DNA of 64,000 nucleotides from Batillaria attramentaria (Eukaryota; Mollusca; Gastropoda; Batillariidae): positions 452,001 through 516,000 of the forward strand of contig JACVVK020000381.1 of assembly GCA_018292915.2 (NCBI GenBank), in the 5' to 3' direction. A model generated the notes under the pieces. That model saw nothing but the letters and a program-made list of their open reading frames with translations, made no database searches and had not been told where the DNA came from. Below, piece by piece: positions 24,996 through 38,194 of this stretch; the stretch's first letter is position 1; each line of letters opens with the position of its first letter. A program made the position numbers and the translations under genes.

Positions 24996-25029
24996 CAGCA
25001 CATGGTACATTCTGCTGAACTTCCTCGAC

Positions 25030-28000
25030 CTATGCATCTGAGTGCAAGTTACGGATGAAGCGCAATGCCTTCTTTGCTGCCGCACTCTTCGCAATGCGGT
25101 AATTGCGGCCAACTCCGTAGAACACGCCCTTGCCGACCACATTGACCGTGACACGAATCTTGCCATCAAGTGTACGCTCAGGTTTTCTGTGAACACAGGA
25201 AGAAAATCAAGATTTAAGAATTATGAAACCAACTGAGTATGAATATTTGTGCGCAGTGCACTGTTATCACTGACAAGAATCACTGAAAATAGCATGAGCA
25301 TGTTTACTGTATTCACCAGTAATCAGATATGTGCCAAATTTTGGCAAAATTCAAACTTACTCAAACTTGGCTGTCTCTGGCTCCATCTCTAACAGTTCTC
25401 TCACTGGTGACTTGGGAATGTCCTTCAGATATTTGTCTGTCGAAGAAAAGAGACACAGATGGAAGAAAAACTACAACAAACTGTAAAAAAAAAAAGAAAA
25501 AAAAAAGCCCCCCCCCCCCCCCCCCAAACAAACAAACAAAAAACCAACAACCAAACACCCCCCCACCCCCCCCAAAAAAAAACAAAAAAACTAAAGAAAC
25601 ATACCCCCCCCCCCACCACCACCACCACCACCACCACCACCACCAAAAACAGAACACACTAAATAAATAAATACACAAAATTAAAAACGTGTAGCAGGTT
25701 TTTTTGGGGGGTGGTGTTGTTTTTACAAACATGATAAACATAACAAGGGGATTTGGCTTAGTGGTGAAGGCACCTGCTATGGATCTTGATGCATGGGTTC
25801 CAATCCCCTGATAAGCAGGAACTTAGTTGGGAGTTTTCCTTACCAAACTGCATCAAAATTCATGTGCAGACTTGTTTACGACGCCTGTTTTGCTTTCAAG
25901 TGCACGCCCACGCATAAATACCAAGTGTGCACGACAAACATGCCATACCATCCTGAGGGGCCATGGAATGGAAGCAAGTACTAAATATATATGCATGAGG
26001 AGGGGAAGTAACAAACATTTATGGCAGTACATACATAAATAGCAACTTGCTTGCCCATGAAGAGGAATCTGAACTTCCCTCACTAAGGCAATGGGACAAG
26101 AGGGAAGTACGCACTATAGATGAAACTGAAGCACTGGTACTGACAGAGATACGACACTCACCAATATGCGGCTTCATCATGTTGTAATAGACGCGCCACA
26201 CTGTATCCAGAGACACTGGTACTGACAGAGATACGACACTCACCAATATGCGGGCTTCATCATGTTGTAATAGACGCGCCACACTGTATCCAGAGACACT
26301 GGTACTGACAGAGATACGACACTCACCAATATGCGGCTTCATCATGTTGTAATAGACGCGCCACACTGTATCCAGAGACACTGGTACTGACAGAGATACG
26401 ACACTCACCAATATGCGGCTTCATCATGTTGTAATAGACGCGCCACACTGTATCCAGAGACACTGGTACTGACAGAGATACGACACTCACCAATATGCGG
26501 CTTCATCATGTTGTAATAGACGCGCCACACTGTATCCAGAGACACTGGTACTGACAGAGATACGACACTCACCAATATGCGGGCTTCATCATGTTGTAAT
26601 AGACGCGCCACACTGTATCCAGAGACACTGGTACTGACAGAGATACGACACTCACCAATATGCGGGCTTCATCATGTTGTAATAGACGCGCCACACTGTA
26701 TCCAGAGACACTGGTACTGACAGAGATACGACACTCACCAATATGCGGCTTCATCATGTTGTAATAGACGCGCCACACTGTATCCAGAGACACTGGTACT
26801 GACAGAGATACGACACTCACCAATATGCGGCTTCATCATGTTGTAATAGACGCGCCACACTGTATCCAGAGACACTGGTACTGACAGAGATACGACACTC
26901 ACCAATATGCGGCTTCATCATGTTGTAATAGACGCGCCACACTGTATCCAGAGACACTGGTACTGACAGAGATACGACACTCACCAATATGCGGCTTCAT
27001 CATGTTGTAATAGACGCGCCACACTGTATCCAGAGACACTGGTACTGACAGAGATACGACACTCACCAATATGCAGCTTCATCATGTTGTAATAGACGCG
27101 CCACACTGTATCCAGAGACACTGGTACTGACAGAGATATGACACTCACCAATATGCGGCTTCATCATGTTGTAATAGACGCGCCACACTGTATCCAGAGA
27201 CACTGGTACTGACAGAGATACGACACTCACCAATATGCGGCTTCATCATGTTGTAATAGACGCGCCACACTGTATCCAGAGACATGCCGCTGTCCAGGTA
27301 GATGGCGCCAGCGACTGACTCGAAGATGTCTCCTAGCGCCTTGGGGATCTCCAGCTCCACCTCATCCTCCTCCGGCCCCCCACCGTCCTCCTCTGCTGTC
27401 TCCTCATCCTCATCTTCCTCCTCCTCCACCTGTCAGACAGGAACAGGTGTGCGTCTTGTAGTCATAACAACTTGTCTGTTTCATCAATATCCAACAGTAT
27501 TTCTCTGTCTCATCCCTAACTAAACCCAGAACGAGCCTCAAAGTTCCTAACAGAGCCCCAAGTTCTTGCTGTCAAAATCATAGCATGAGCTTATTATGAC
27601 ATTAAGTTTCAAGAGTATATTTCAGACTGCCCCATCATTTTACTTGTCTGGTCTGGTCAAACACTTAGCAACAGACATTTGGTGATGTCTGGTCGAAAAG
27701 TAAGATTTATCTTTCCTAACTTTCCTAAATTCTGTGCTGAGACTAAAAAGGAAAGGCAGTTAAAAATTTAAGAATTTTTTACATGATTAAAATTTTAATG
27801 AGGTACTGTAGGCTTATGAAAAATATTCTTTTGTTTATTTATGGCAAAACCTCAACACTGAAACTAGTGAAAGGCTCAAAACACACTAAGGAGATTTTTT
27901 TTTTTTTTTTTTTTTTTTAAATGATCTGCTTGTTACCAGTGTTTATTACTGAACACCAAACCAAACCCAGAATCATCAGATTAATCATCAAATTAATGCG

Positions 28001-31000
28001 ACAGCCTTAACTTGCAAGTCATCTTACCTCATCGATTTCATCAAACTCGTCCTCTCTGTCTTTCTGTCGCACAACAAACTTGTCGATGACAGCGAACAAG
28101 GATGGGGAGATGGCCTTGAAGTATTTATGGAAGTCCCATTTGACTGCCAATGCCGCGAAGATGTTGTTGTTGACCAGGGCAGAGCGCAAGTCGGTCAGAA
28201 TCCCAGGTGAGTAGCGCTGTGAGTCTTCGTACAGGTGACGTGTGATCACATAGTCCAAGATGGCATCACCCAGGAATTCCAATCTGCAATTAGCAATGAC
28301 AGACAACTCGTTGATGAACATGTCACAAGTTTACATACTACTACTACTACTACTAATAATAATAATGATAACAACTACATGTCGTACAGGCGCTTTACCC
28401 AATATCTTGAACTGGCTCAACGCACCGCGAACTCAACCCAACATGCACGCTCACGTGAATCACACACATTCTCTCACTGGACACACTGGACATTACAATC
28501 ACATGGTATGCAGGGTCAGCTCAGCTTTAATTATGAGTTTCAGAATTTGGAACTGCATTTATAAGCATAGATATGTCAGAAGATGGGCCCTTCACACGAC
28601 CAACATAATCTACACAAACATCACTAATACACCTGTGCAGTAACAAAAAACAAGAACAAACCAAAATACAACAACAACAAAATATAGATTTGAGGATTTC
28701 AAATGTAGCCACCTCTGGTAGCAATCTGTGATGTAGTTGTAGTGATAGGACGCATGGGTAAACGCCTGGAGAAGATAGGACCGATCACGGAATGTGTAGT
28801 TGATCTTGGATTCGAACTCCGAGAAGCCTTCTAGCAGTCGGTTCAATATATCTGTTGCTCCTGGCACGCTCTTGATAAGAGGGGATGGCGGACACTGGAG
28901 TTCCTCGAACTCATTCATGTTCACCTGGTGTAGGTGAAAATGAACAGCATAGGGTTTTCATTTTAACGCCCAACAAAAACTACAACACCAGTACACAATG
29001 TTTAATTGCCCCATCTGAAAATACAGAGACATACATACACAAAGATGGGAAGCAAATTACACTTGTGGTTCTGACAGACCACACTTCTGGAACTGTTTAA
29101 ATAATCCTCACATGGCTTAATCACTGGTTTTACTCCCTCATGTACGCAAATCAGAACATTTTGAGGCATTTAGTTTTTCTCAATTCATGCCAGGTCTGGG
29201 TAATATTGTTTAGTATTTGAAGCTGCAGCATGCCACGAAGTACCAACTCTGGAATTCATTGAAAAATTTCTGGTACAATTTTTGGTCCGTGGCCTACTTC
29301 AACATTTTGTCTGGATACCCTCACCCAAAACATGTCTGGGTCTTTTGGGGATCAGCTGGAGGTGTGAGTGTTCGGCTACGTACACAATTCACAACATAAG
29401 CAAGATCCCAGTCTATACAAGGGTGAAAGCAGCTGCACGAAACCTTCTCCTATTCTTCCCTATGTTTATTCCCTGATAAAAAAAAAAAAAAAAAAGGTTG
29501 GCATCCACCTTCTTCCAGTCATCTTACCTCATCACTGCGCTTTGCATCAGAGTTGACTGTCCGTTTCCTTGGCAACACTTTCAGGCCCAGCCATGACATG
29601 AACGTGAGCGCGGCCTGCTTGCCGCATGTGGTGAGGTAACAGCCAATGAGCGCCTCCACGCAGTCGGCCACACTCTTGTCAGGGATGCCGTGATGAAGCT
29701 GCAGACTGTAAGGAACCATGGCGTGCTTGGTGCTGCTGCTGATCTCATTCTGCTCGTCCACCGCCTGCTGTCGGTTGATTTCCTCTACCTCCTGTTGGAA
29801 GGCCGCTGTCTCTCGTTTCTGCTGGTCGTCTAAGGAGAGCACAGGCAGAATGGTGAGTTATGACAGGGTAGCTTCAAGTTCAAGCCGCAATGACCTTGTC
29901 TGGCTTACAACGTTGTGGAAAACTTTTCATTGAATGAGATTAACTCCTTCAGTCCTTGTTTCAAAACAGTACTTTAACACAACAGACCAACGTGAAGCCT
30001 CCTGTCGTGGGTGGGGTGGGTGTTTGGGAGTTTAACACCCTTTTCCACCACATACGGGTGACATCAAAGACGGGGCAACAATGAAAAAGCCAGTACAAAT
30101 ATTTGGCCCCAGTCAGGAGCTCTTGTCGTAATTTTGCCCCAAGCTTAGTACAAAGCGTACATCCAAAACTGGTAAACTTGGATCAAACATGGATCCACCG
30201 TGGAACTTGTTGTTTTCCATGAATTACGGAATTTGTATTATACCAGCAAACATCATACTTTCATACTGGATTCCAGAAATCGTAAAAAAAATGTAAAATA
30301 CAATTGATTGGCAGCTATGGGAAACTACGATGTTTTACAGGAGGCATCCTGCCTGTTGGTTTAGGGTTCGAATTCCACATGGCAGTGTTGACGCCACTGT
30401 GTGATAATGATACAGATAAAAACTTTACCTGCTTCGGTTTCCTCCTCCTCAATGACGAAGTTGACTGGTGCGGCCGCGGACAGTTTGGGATTAGACGTAG
30501 CAATCACAACCTTCGGCACTGGTCCCCGTCTGCGATCCTCGCTGATTATGTAACCAGGTGGTAACCAGTTTTCATACGGCTCAAACTTGGTGGACACCAT
30601 TCTCTCAGCGAGTCCTTTGCGTCTCCCGAGCCGATACAAGTTGTAATTACTGACCTGGAAACGATCTTGTGGTGATTAGAATAAACACTGGAAGGTGTGG
30701 TGGATTATTCATATTAGCAAGAATCTATCTAACAACTATATGAAAAAGTACCAGCAAATTCCTTGGAACGCTGGATTCAAATAAGCTGGCCCCCCGCACT
30801 GTAGTGGTTAGCACTTTAGACCATGGACTGGGAGACCCCGGTTCGAGTCCCAGCCAAGGCAATCAGGATTTATCCTACCTAGGTCAGCTCCTACCCAGTG
30901 CTATGGGCCCAATGGGGAGGCTGTTGCTACACAGCCGAGACTCATCCACTTCACAGGTGCGACTTTGATGGTGGTTTCCTTGTTATGACACATCTCACGA

Positions 31001-34000
31001 TGTGGATGATTACACAACCACTTCTTGAATTGTGCAGCAACACCACCAGTGACAGGCAAGATGAACAGTTCCTTGACAGCTCTTAGTCTTATTGCAGCAA
31101 AAACAAGTATCACCGAAGTGCAACATTCCCATTGAGCCAAATTAGGAAGCCAAATATCTTGGAATAGGCGCGTTTTACAAAAAAATTTAAATATAAACTG
31201 GAGAAAACACAGGAAGACCAAACACACTCAATGACATACCTGTTTGCTGCGCAGGTAGCTGAGTTTGCCCTCGTGTGTGCCCGGGTAGCAACAGTACAGG
31301 TAGACTGTGATAGCGTACTTCAGGAAGGAGTCGCCAATCGTCTCCAGGCGCTCCAAGCTGAAAAAGTCATTAGCGTTGGACATGGTCAGAGCCTGCAGCA
31401 GCAGACACGGGCTTGGTCCCACAAACGTTTCAAGGTCGTGATCTTTGTCAAGGCTGATGGGTGTCCTTGACCTTGGTACTTCAGCGTCAGCGTCATCGTT
31501 TGAAGGTGGCTGAGGTTTCTTGACCGGGGGGTTCCACACTCCGATATCAAACCTGTCAGTTGTGAAGTCTGGAGTGTCGCTAGAACTACAGGCCTCTGTT
31601 GACATGTCACATGGTTTGCTTCTGTCAGTGTCGGAAGTGTCACCCCTTCCCTGAAAGCCGCCTGTCTCAGGTGATGCTTCAACTGTCTCGTCCAGGGAGC
31701 AAACGTTCGATTGTGTTTTGTCCAGGGAGCAGTCGTCTGATTTTGTTGAGCTAAGCTCTGCTTCCGGTAATTCCATTTTCCGAAGTTTATGGCTGACTAG
31801 GCCCTGATGCTGTCTGCCTGTTGAGTCAGCTGGTTCTTTTTCTTCCAGTGCTGGTTTGTCATCACTACATGTACTCCTCTTTGGTCCGTTCTGCTCTCTG
31901 CTGGTACTTTCGTCCAACACCTTCTTGTTGTTCGTTTCATTCTGCAGTACTGAACGCTCCTGGACTTGTGCAGCAACACCACCAATGACAGAATCTTCAA
32001 CCTCAACTACAGTTTCATCCGTACGTTTCTGTGCATCTATTCTTGATGGGGTGGTTTGATTTTCATCATTTGTTTGGTGGGCAAGCTCAATAGGGTTCTG
32101 AATAGTACAATTAACATCTTTTGTGGATTTTGCATCGGCGGTGGGATTTTCAGTCTCAGATCCTGCCTTTTCAAGCACAGCATCATCAAACGGTTCTGTT
32201 CCGCTGTTGATCTGAACATCAGCAAACTCAGGCATGTTCCCACTGACTTCAAACGTAGTCAGTGTTTCCTCAGGGGCCCATTCTTTGCCTGACGTTGCGC
32301 CTGAGGTGTTGGACCAGTTCAAGTCCAGGCCGACTGAGTTGAGATTATGCGCCGTGTCAAAGGTCAGCTTCACTTCATCACGAGGGTCGGCAAAATGCGA
32401 GATCTCAGGATCCACGGGGAATGTGGTTGAAAATGTTTTGTCTGTGCGGTGGTTGGAGTTGGACCCTGTAACATCGAGAAAATCATCACAGCTGTCTAAA
32501 GTTTCGTCCGCATCCTGAAACGATCGCTCGGTTGCCTCACTCTGGGTGTGTGAGGTGCTGTGCTTGGCGCTTTCTTGTGCATGGAAGGATGCGGAGGAAT
32601 CGTCACTTTCTTGACTAGAACTACACGCTAAATCACTGTGTTTGGCAAACTTCAGACCCTGTTCCATCTCTTTTTGGCAGGAGTGGTTGCATGGGTTTGA
32701 CTCAGTGAGATCATGTGAGAGGACACCAACGTGCAATACATCATTTTTTTTGTCACCGGCAGGCTGCATGGCTTTGGCGTCACCTGTGTGTTGCGATATG
32801 TCATAGATATTTTCAGGCCCTTGCTGCCTGCACTGTGAGATCTGTGCGTTGTGTGGCAAGGTAGGTGGCAATGTCGTCTTTACCGTTGAGTCTTGATTCT
32901 CTTGGAGCACCGAAGGTGAGAGCGTAGATGATGATCTGTCTTCGATGAGGAGTGAAGAAGATGACAATGATGACGACGACAAATGGTGCAGAATGGATGA
33001 ATCTGATTGGCTGTGGGTCTGATTGTGCATTTGGCAGGCAGTATCACAGTTTTCGCCTGACGCTTTGTGAGATGAAGTTTTGATGGTGGGTGATTCGTCC
33101 TCCCTGAAACCCTTCCCAGCATCTGATGATTCGTGAACCACACATGGCGTCGAGGAGGTAGCACCACGCAAATTAGCACCTTGGCATGATTTCCCTTGTT
33201 GCAAAGAGTTTTTCTTGACTTGTGATTTGGGTTCACTAGGGATAAATGGACTGGTTCCATCTGACGAAGAATATGGAAGTTCCTGTTCTTGATGTGCAGC
33301 TGAATTTGCATCACGCTCGGTGGAGTCTTCGTCCTGAGGGTGTGTAACCACATCCTCACAGCCTGGCTTTGAGACGGACATATCGGTGCCTTCCAGGCAT
33401 GTGCTGTCGCTTTCACTGAATACGACTCCAGAGTCACTGTCTGACGAAGCACCAGTATCGCACTTCTCCTCTTCCGGACTGGCACCTTTGGCAGAGAACT
33501 GTTCGCTTTCATCTTGAGAATTTTTGCACAAAACTTGTGCGTCTTTGCCTTTCTTGTCATCAGACTGTGACTGTGTAGCATCCGATTCCTTTGAGGATGG
33601 TGTGGCGTCACTGTCTTCATTCTGACCAATACTCTGCAGCTTCTCCGGATTGGTTTCAAATCCAAAATCCAGCCTGGGAAACCGGAAGTCTGGATCGAGA
33701 TTCACTTTCCCAATTCCTGTCGCCGCTGCGATAAGCTTGCGGAGCTCTTCAGCCAGGAGCAGGTAATTCATGCGATACAAGATGGCCGGCAGACAGACCG
33801 CTTTGCGCCAGAGGGAGGCAGAGAAGACATGAATGTCACACAACTCCGGCACCAGTATCTGCTTCTGCTGAAGATTTTCCCGCCGCGCTCGTTTGGTCTC
33901 CAGGCTGCTCGTGGGCAGTGCTCTCCCCTTCTGGTTCATGTAGCGTGGCGTGAGGAGGTTCAGTCGAGCCGACGTGTGATCAACATCCAAAAGAGGCTGC

Positions 34001-37000
34001 TCCATGTTGGTGAGAACCAGCCCATACTTGGTGGTGTAATACGCTGCGAACGTCTTGTACAGCTCCGGAGACGGGAAGGGACTTAAGGGACTGAGGTCAC
34101 TACGGATCTCAGCCACGTAAAAATGCTGCGGCTGGTCAATGTTTCGGTAGGAAGGCATCACCACCGCATCCTCAAAGTGTTCCTTCTCAAAGCAGAACAC
34201 GTCTCGCTTGCCGTCAAACACATTACGCTTTTGCACCACGCTTGTCACATTCACCTGATCAACGAACGACCATTCGATGTCCAGATCAGCGGACCCTGCA
34301 GACACAAATACAGAAATTGACAAAAGCTAAATTTGTAGTTTATTACAAAGACTGAAAGAGCGAATATCTGCATAATGCAAACTTGGGCAGATCTATGCAA
34401 CAGTAATGTGAAACAAAAGCATAAGAGCCATGTTTCTTTTCAACTGTGAGAAATGCAGGGTAATGGGTCTGCTTATATTTCAGAATGTGTTCAAGATTTT
34501 TACTTCAAATTTTGTGTGCAATGTGTGTGTGTGTGTGTGTGTGTGTGTGCTTTAAGCGCAGCGAGTCCTTGAAGCTGGAGAACAGCGCTCTATAAAAGCC
34601 ATGTATTATTATTATTATGTCAAAGGGACCACGTTTTCTGGGGCACAGAGTTTCGGCAAGCATATACCATCATACCTGGGGCACACGTGGTCGGTCAAAA
34701 AGTCAACAACACTGATCCAAACTTTTCTGAGATCTCTCGTTTTCATTTGCCAGGATTGGAGTCCAGCCTTCATCAGAATAATCACTCAACTCTTCGTCAG
34801 AATCATATTCTGGCCCTGCGGTGTCTTCGTCAGAATCATATTCTGGCCCTGCGGTGTCTTCGTCAGAATCATATTCTGGCCCTGCGGTGTCTTCGTCACC
34901 ATCATATTCTGGCCCTGCGGTGTCTTCGTCACCATCATATTCTGGCCCTGCGGTGTCTTCGTCACCATCATATTCTGGCCCTGCGGTGTCTTCGTCACCA
35001 TCATATTCTGGCCCTGCGGTGTCTTCGTCACCATCATATTCTGGCCCTGCGGTGTCTTCGTCACCATCATATTCTGGCCCTGCGGTGTCTTCGTCACCAT
35101 CATATTCTGGCCCTGCGGTGTCTTCGTCAGAATCATATTCTGGCCCTGCGGTGTCTTCCTCACCAAATATTAGGTGACAACTTTGGCTGCACCGAGTTGT
35201 TTTCTCTACCTCGCCACCATCATTATACGCATGATTCATCATTATACGCATGATTCATCATTATACGCATGATTCATCATTATACGCATGATTCATCATT
35301 ATACGCATGATTCGCTGGTCAGGAAGGGACGGAAGGTTTGTTTTCTCGGTCTCGCCACCATCATTATACGCATGATTCGCTGGTCAGGAAGGGACGGAAG
35401 GTTCTGCCCCACGTGTTTAGAAAAACTTGAGTTGTACCAAAATAAACAAGGTCGAGGGGTGAAGGGTAGGGTGTGGTGAAGATATGCTTGGCAAAACACT
35501 GTACCCTGTAAAAAACGGTCCTGTTTCTTAAGACTTCAAGGCAACTAAAGTCGCCTGTGGTGGCCGAACGGCATGTTGACAGAAGTCGCCTGTGGTGAGT
35601 GAAACGGAAGTCTTACCATCATGTGCGTTGAGAGGAACAATAATGAAGCCAATGTCCGCAGCATCAGGAGAAAACAGCATGGGATCTTTCTCCAAATGCA
35701 GCACGCTGGAGAACACAAAATGGTGGAACCCTCGCAGCTTTTCCAGCTGTTTCTCAGAGTAGTGGGCCTTGCGGAGTAACTCCATCACCACAGTCACCTC
35801 CCCTGACCTTGTGTACACTGGGAAGCTAGGCACCTATAGAAATAAAGCCACGGACAACAGTAGTGAGTAAAAAATGTTGACAGACGGGACGAACATCAGC
35901 ACTGGAGGGGGGACAATGGACACAACGGCTCAGACACTCCTCCATCCAGTTCAACAGAACAACAGCTGTATTTTTGTAAACCACTCAGTTTGCTGGTCGC
36001 AGACTACATCATAAAATAATTCTTTGTTCATGAAAGTAATGTGTTTTATACCATTTTATTATGCGTAGTACAGCTGCATGGCCTGTTCGCACAGTAACTC
36101 CCTCCGAAAATTAAGGCCCAGAGGGGTTAAAGTTTGGAGCATCAGTTTCAAAGCAAAATCCCTTACGTGTGGTATTTCTGTCGACAGCAACACTCCGAAC
36201 GACTGAAGCGTCTCCTCCGGTGCATAAATCTTGCGGCCGCGTGTGTTCTGCTCCTCTGTGATTGGCCCTGTTAGCAGCATAGCCACCTGATACAGGTAAC
36301 ACTCTGCATTCTCCCTGGGATGACTGCTCACAAAGGCATCTGCTGGCTGAAAAAACAAGGGCGAATATTGTTATTATGACTTACTTCATGAACTCCCACA
36401 ATTTCCAACACCAAAATGTTTCTTGGAGTTGACTCTGAGCCACTTACAATCTTTCTTTCCTCTTGACTTGTTTGGTTGTTGTTTGTATAATTTGTTTTTA
36501 TTATTATTATTATTATCATTATTTTTTATACTTTACTGTCCCTTTTAGCAAAATCCGCCGGCTTCCCCCGGGGAAGCGCTTCAGCGCCATCCAAAAACAT
36601 ATCCATTTTTAAATTTTGCTGGGGAAGGAAACCAGATATTCCGGAGAGAAACCCCTGAAGAGCAGCCTGGTAGCCAAAAAGGACCGGTATCAGGTATCAC
36701 AGCTCGACCCGGGGCTTGAACCCACACTTTGCTGTGACAGCGGTGGCGGCTGTTTTGTAGCACAGCAGCTAAGTCAAACACGCTACTCAGGGAACGCAGA
36801 AGAAGAAGAAACATGCTACCTATTGGACCACCGCTCACCCCTTTATCAGTATCATTTGGGAGTGGGGTGGGGGGTGGGGGGGGGAAGGGGACACCACTGA
36901 CCAGGTGAACTGAAGCCAATACAAAATGACAGGTGTATAGACTGACCTTCTTGATGTAGTACTGTTTGCGTTTGGTGGTACCTGGTCGTGCCTGACCCAA

Positions 37001-38136
37001 CGGTTCATCCTCATCGTCCTCCCACTCCTCCTCCTCCTCACACACAAACATTTCCTTCCCCACCGGCTGCAGCTGATTGTCCAGCTCACCTGGTGAAACA
37101 GTGACAACCATCAGCAGTGCAACTCTCCCTCCTAGTACAAGCAACAATACCTCCCCATCGTGTGGTTGGGCAAAAGAATTTTTAAAAAACAACAACAACA
37201 ACAACAACAAAAACCAGTTTCTGACCATACCAGTCCAAAAAAAGTGGGTGTGTGGTGGGGGGATGGGAGCCACATAACTTATGTTAAAGTGTCATCACTA
37301 GTAGATATATAGTCATTTAAGAACATGTCCTAAGTCGGCTCAGCTCGTTCAAGCTATTAAGAACAATAAAGTCAAAGGGTGGACAAACTACACAGTAGTA
37401 TACAAGTTAAATTGCGATAACCGCCCATCACAGTGAGAGCAAAGCATAATAGAAATTTCTTACATGCACAATCATTTTGATTTAAACTTTCAAACAGTGC
37501 AACCGCAAGTTCTGATTTCTACATTCATTACTGCTGTTAACGTGCCATCGAGATGTGCATTTGAAGAGGAGACAGAACCAGTACATCTCCAAACATTATG
37601 AGAGTTAACGCCGAAATGTGCACCTTAAAGGTGATCAAGCACCATTACAGACTTTTCACCACATTGTACACGACGCAGAATAAACAAGACGGAACAGACT
37701 TAGAATTTTGGCCAGCGAGAACAGATACAGAAAAGTCTGTGCAAAAAGTAGTCACTGGTACATCAACACCATCACAATCACGGTGCACCGTGAAGTGGAG
37801 CAGAGAATCGGAGTGAAATTTCCAGCGCACAACAGCCAGCACGCCACATGTGACGCGTCATTACCGTAACGCCTGATGGCTCGGCTATCGAGTCTACTCA
37901 GCCACCCCCCACAGTGTAGCATGAAGCGTAGTTCCAACCACATACCAGCTTTATACAGCAGCTCGCACATCTTCAGGGCCACCGCCATCTTGGCAAGCTG
38001 TCGACTGGGCATGGGGACACCCTGAAAGTGGCGAGAAAACCTTTAGTGCGTTGTACACTTGGTCAACTCAACAATAAACGTTAAGACAGCACACGGCTCC
38101 ACAATTAGTGAGTGCTTGCAGCGCTTAGGGAGAGGT

Positions 38137-38194
<58 letters not shown>

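Larger units (their letters stand above)
9774..25029. other. Gene-poor interval between convergent SPTLC2 and Dicer
   Basis: I see no exon of a recognisable gene in these 15 kb. The left part should contain the SPTLC2 3'UTR and the right part the Dicer 3'UTR (minus strand). The content is tandem arrays at 11093, 11415, 11868, 13011 and 14162, a TTAA fold-back element at 16155, SINE and LINE remnants at 16585-20617, and several microsatellites. Between these the sequence is unique and AT-rich without conserved ORFs. ORFs over the arrays are open only because the unit length is a multiple of three or lacks stops. Confidence 0.65.

Noticed and set aside
26019..27429. A tandem-repeat protein reading through the 82-bp units
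   Set aside because: 82 is not a multiple of three and read-through meets a stop within about one unit. The meaningful frame is the exon end followed by the donor.
30789..30870. tRNA gene on the plus strand
   Set aside because: A- and B-box-like motifs are present, but the acceptor stem does not close and the same head plus body recurs at 42117, so it is a SINE. The same reasoning applies at 25745, 36710 and 58066.
31228..34323. A separate single-exon gene of 1031 residues
   Set aside because: Its ends read into splice sites at 34295 and 31240, and the content is Dicer PAZ to RNase IIIa, so it is an internal Dicer exon.
35213..35400. A Dicer alternative exon in the 19-bp array
   Set aside because: No phase-compatible acceptor and donor pair was found.
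36581..37273. A 230-residue minus-strand ORF including a Dicer exon
   Set aside because: Only 36947-37089 matches Dicer between good splice sites; the rest is intron and SINE sequence.
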